Source of the DNA: a virus
Length of the DNA: 64,000 bases
Virus record (IMG/VR): IMGVR_UViG_3300010400_000003
Coordinates: 1 to 64,000 of that record
Reading direction: 5' to 3' (one strand)
This document shows, in pieces, positions 61,162 through 64,000 of this stretch. The position numbers and the translations under genes are program-made. The first letter of the stretch is position 1. Every line of letters begins with the position of its first letter. The notes under the pieces were generated by a model, which was given only the letters and a program-made list of their open reading frames with translations, had not been told where the DNA came from and made no database searches.

Positions 61162-64000
61162 ATGGCGCAAGCGCCCACTGATGTCAGCGACCTCGGAGTA
61201 ATCGAGAAACGAAGTCCACTCCCGGACTTTTCAGACCTCGGCGTGATCGAACCTGTGGCGCAAGGCGCACCGGATTTTTCCGACTTGGGGGAACTTGAGC
61301 CGCGCCGCATCGAACCTCCCGCCGATCTGAGCGGAGTCAAAGACGCCCGCGCTCCGATCTTCTTAGGCCGAGACTATCAGGTGGTCGAACCCTATCGCGA
61401 CCCGAACGCGGCGCTGCGGGCAGATACCACCGGGCCGGTCGGTCGCACCCTGCGATTCATCGGCCAGAAGCTCGAACCGATCACGCCGAAGCGAACAGCC
61501 TTTCCGTTCCTGAACGCGGCGGACCTGGCGGCGGGAGATTTCCGTCACATGCTGGGCGACTACGACCCGGAGACAGGCGAAGTCAGCAACTCGCAGTTTC
61601 TACCAGACGCGCCCGCGCCGACGTGGGCCAAGGTTGCGACCGGGGCAGAACGCGGAGTTGCCCAAGTTGCCGGCGCGGCCATGCCGTGGGTGATTGCCGG
61701 CCCGCTAGTTGGCGGCGCCACTCGCCTCCCACTCGCCGCCCGCACGGTGTCAGCGGTGTTTGCCGCCGACATGATCCGGCAGTTGCCAGATCAGGTACAG
61801 GTGTTCCTGGATGCCGTGGACAAGGGTGACACGCAAACGGCGGTTCAGGCGGGCGTAGGCGGTTCAGCGGGCGCGCTTCTCGCCTCGCTCGCGCTTTACC
61901 ATGCGGTAGCTCCGACCAAGGTTCCACGATTGGACGCGCTCGGGAATCCAATCATTGACCCCGCCACAGGAGAACCAGCATTTGACACCCGAGGCATCGC
62001 GCAGGAGTCACCCGCCATCCGCGCTTTGCTGACGCGGAAGATTACCACCGAATACACGCCGGAACAGATCAAGGAGGTTTATTCGCGTGTGAACCTCGGT
62101 CAGGCGAATCCCGCCGAGCAGGAACTCGTGCGGTTCATCAACAGCGCGTTGGAGCGTCCGGGCGAGGCCGTGCGCAAAGGCGCGACAGTCACGGAAGCGT
62201 TTCCGCGAATCGAAAATGAATTCTGGCGGAAATTTCTCGGTCTGAAAGAAGGCGAGCGCACGGTCACAATCGCGGGTGAGAAACCCGCACAACCCACAGG
62301 AGGCCCAAGTGCCGTTAATCCAGTCAGCGAGTCCGGCGGCGTTCAAAGCGAATCTGCACGAACTCTCCAAATCGGGAAAGAGAACGAACAAACAAAACCT
62401 CGCGATCGCGTTCCGAGTCCAGCGGGGCAACCGCCCGAAAGGCCGAACGCTCCGGCTCAAGCCGCGCAAGCGCCTGTCAGCCTGACGCGCGATGCGGCAA
62501 TCAAGGAACTCAGACTTGAGGGCGTAACACAAGCCGATGCCGAAGCGTTGGTTGACGGAAAGAAAACCGTCAAGGATGTCGTCGAAGGCAATTTCAAAAT
62601 CACGCCATCTCGCGTTGTCGGAGAGGAGCAGGGCCACGATGAAGCCTTTGTTGAGGGATACAACCAAGCGATCGAACGGCTTTCAAACATAGTTCGGAAA
62701 TCCAAACCAGCCCTTCCCTCAAGTGCGACCAAGGAGACGCCTCCGGCGGCGGAACCAATAAAAACGACTCCGCCGCCGCCCGTCAAACCACCCGGGGACG
62801 CGATCGAATCCCGCTCGCCAGAGGATCAGGCCCGCAGTGCAGAAGCCGGGAAGGACATGGTTCGTCTTGGGCAGCTTGAAGGTTTGGAGTCAGCTGGGAT
62901 GTTGACGACCTCGAAGCGATCCGAATTGGAAGCTTTGAGAGCAAAGATTAAGGCCGCACCCAAGCCAACTACTAATCCAGAACTAAAACCGGAAGAATTA
63001 GTTTCTGAGCCTGCCGCTCCCGAAGTGAAGCCCGCCGAACCGCCTGTAGTGGCCGGCGGTACTCCGCCGGTCGCTCCAACTCCAACGGAAGAATCAATTC
63101 TCGCTCCACGTTCAGAGCAAATTCAGTCCGCACCAGCCGAACACGTAAGAGCTTTCGAGGAACTTCGGAACATCACGATTGACTTCAACAACAAAAAGCT
63201 ATCTCGCAAGAAAAGAGATGCGCTGATACCGAGAGCGCAAGAACTTCGCAGCGAGCTTTCACGCGCCGGATACACTCCAGACCAAATCAAAGATGTCGAA
63301 ATGGGAAAGCGCGGTGTTCCACTCCCAGAATCCGCTCCCGCCGCTCCCGCGCAAGCTCCGGCGAAACCCGAACCACTCGACACGCTCGGCAATCCTGAAT
63401 CATTCTACGCCACGAAGTCGCTCATGGGCGCGCAGATGCGGCGCAGTCCGAAGCTCGCGGCGGCGATGAAGTTCTACGGCGTCAAGACCGTGAAGGATTT
63501 GAACCGTCTGGCGACGCGGCGGTTTGCGGAGATGCGCGAGCGTGAGGCGGTTAAAGAAACCAGCGAATCGCACACGCAGGTTAAACCGACTCCCCTTAAC
63601 CAGAATGTGCAAACCGGCGAGAATCTTAACCAGCCATTCGTTGCGGAGATTCTCCAAGCCGTAGCCGCAGACCCGTATGCGCTGACGAAGAACATCACGC
63701 GCAATCAGCAGGACGAAGGCTATACGGATCGCTTGCGCTTCAAGTCTGGTTCTCAGGAATACATCGCCTTGCTCCGACCCGAGAAGCGCAACACAGGTTC
63801 GCGGGCGATGTTCAATCATCCAGAGCAACTGGACGTGTTTCATTCGTCGGACACAGCGATGACTCGAAGGCTGGCGAGAATTGATTTCTCAGAGATTAGC
63901 AAGCCGGCGATTGCAGAGGTCTTGCCGGCCCCGCCAGTTGTAAAGGAATCGCTTACAACTGCTGCTCCCGTAGCCGAACCAGAGCCGAAGCCAGCCGTTC
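61162..64000 (+). CDS. Giant polyvalent-type protein, partial (at least 946 aa)
   Basis: The ATG at 61162 opens a frame that runs to the window edge. The N-terminus repeats a short unit of the form DLGVIE / DFSDLGVIE / DFSDLGELE three times within 60 residues, perhaps a linear motif. A hydrophobic region follows (about residues 168-250, with VAQVAGAAMPWVIAGPLVGG). Helical and strand regions alternate with Pro/Glu/Ala-rich linkers thereafter. The pattern fits giant polyvalent proteins ejected with the phage genome. I see no specific catalytic domain in the visible part. Confidence 0.6.
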   Translation, partial: MAQAPTDVSDLGVIEKRSPLPDFSDLGVIEPVAQGAPDFSDLGELEPRRIEPPADLSGVKDARAPIFLGRDYQVVEPYRDPNAALRADTTGPVGRTLRFIGQKLEPITPKRTAFPFLNAADLAAGDFRHMLGDYDPETGEVSNSQFLPDAPAPTWAKVATGAERGVAQVAGAAMPWVIAGPLVGGATRLPLAARTVSAVFAADMIRQLPDQVQVFLDAVDKGDTQTAVQAGVGGSAGALLASLALYHAVAPTKVPRLDALGNPIIDPATGEPAFDTRGIAQESPAIRALLTRKITTEYTPEQIKEVYSRVNLGQANPAEQELVRFINSALERPGEAVRKGATVTEAFPRIENEFWRKFLGLKEGERTVTIAGEKPAQPTGGPSAVNPVSESGGVQSESARTLQIGKENEQTKPRDRVPSPAGQPPERPNAPAQAAQAPVSLTRDAAIKELRLEGVTQADAEALVDGKKTVKDVVEGNFKITPSRVVGEEQGHDEAFVEGYNQAIERLSNIVRKSKPALPSSATKETPPAAEPIKTTPPPPVKPPGDAIESRSPEDQARSAEAGKDMVRLGQLEGLESAGMLTTSKRSELEALRAKIKAAPKPTTNPELKPEELVSEPAAPEVKPAEPPVVAGGTPPVAPTPTEESILAPRSEQIQSAPAEHVRAFEELRNITIDFNNKKLSRKKRDALIPRAQELRSELSRAGYTPDQIKDVEMGKRGVPLPESAPAAPAQAPAKPEPLDTLGNPESFYATKSLMGAQMRRSPKLAAAMKFYGVKTVKDLNRLATRRFAEMREREAVKETSESHTQVKPTPLNQNVQTGENLNQPFVAEILQAVAADPYALTKNITRNQQDEGYTDRLRFKSGSQEYIALLRPEKRNTGSRAMFNHPEQLDVFHSSDTAMTRRLARIDFSEISKPAIAEVLPAPPVVKESLTTAAPVAEPEPKPAV

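Noticed and set aside
1-64000. tRNA genes, rRNA genes and CRISPR arrays
   Set aside because: No T-arm/acceptor-stem arrangement, no rRNA-like block and no regularly spaced direct repeats were recognised by eye. A covariance search would be needed to exclude divergent tRNAs.

Overview
The window is an internal piece of a tailed double-stranded DNA phage genome (caudovirus) or provirus. It carries a large terminase, portal, scaffold-like protein, major capsid protein, head-tail connector, tail collar and fibre proteins, holin-like membrane proteins, a primase-helicase and a recombination module. Genes are short, packed and joined by ATGA or GTGA overlaps. I recognised no tRNA, rRNA or CRISPR array by eye. 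The internal virion-like proteins, the 951-residue nozzle-like protein and the absence of a visible tape-measure gene suggest a short-tailed (podovirus-like) virion; this is inference. Many leaders lack a Shine-Dalgarno sequence and are rich in CAACC/CAAAC. The host cannot be named; an SD-poor bacterium such as a verrucomicrobial or planctomycete relative is only a guess.

Layout. Two arms diverge from about 31.5 kb. The minus arm (31.4 kb down to 1) first carries recombination genes (ERF annealing protein, coiled-coil protein, YqaJ/lambda-exo-like nuclease), then replication genes (DUF1376 protein, DnaG-DnaB-type primase-helicase, RusA resolvase, KH-domain protein). Next come many small accessory genes (24-15 kb), interrupted by a 1.2-kb gene-poor stretch (20.0-21.2 kb). 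Then follow a block of glycosyltransferases and a methyltransferase with an integron between them (10.0-12.7 kb), and finally a connector, fibre and secreted-protein block (7.5-1 kb). The plus arm (31.5-64 kb) carries early small genes, a fibre and lysis/membrane block (34-38 kb), portal-scaffold-capsid (40.6-47.3 kb), further accessory and sugar/sulfo-modification genes (48-53 kb), and tail/ejection genes (53.6-64 kb). The large terminase alone is inverted (38.9-40.5 kb, minus).

Most notable system. At 10.0-12.7 kb there is a phage-borne integron. It has an IntI-type integrase with the integron-specific insertion, followed upstream by five small gene cassettes separated by attC-like sites. 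The sites show RYYYAAC/GTTRRRY-type boxes, imperfect stems with one or two extrahelical bases, and 9-12 bp complementarity between the start and end of each cassette, which is the pattern that integron recombination leaves. The integrase lies at the 3' end of the array in the same orientation as the cassettes. Start codons of four cassette ORFs lie inside the preceding attC.

Other patterns. Four minus-strand promoters and one degenerate plus-strand relative share a -35/-10 pair with a CCTRCG-N2-CGYAGG palindrome in the spacer and a GATCAAAY leader, so they look like one regulon. A 75-residue protein with a twin-arginine-like signal repeats a segment of the capsid protein. An HNH endonuclease gene sits at the 5' end of the connector gene and carries a copy of the connector's first residues. 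Two separate virion-type proteins contain von Willebrand A domains, and several presumed fibre proteins begin with secretion signals.
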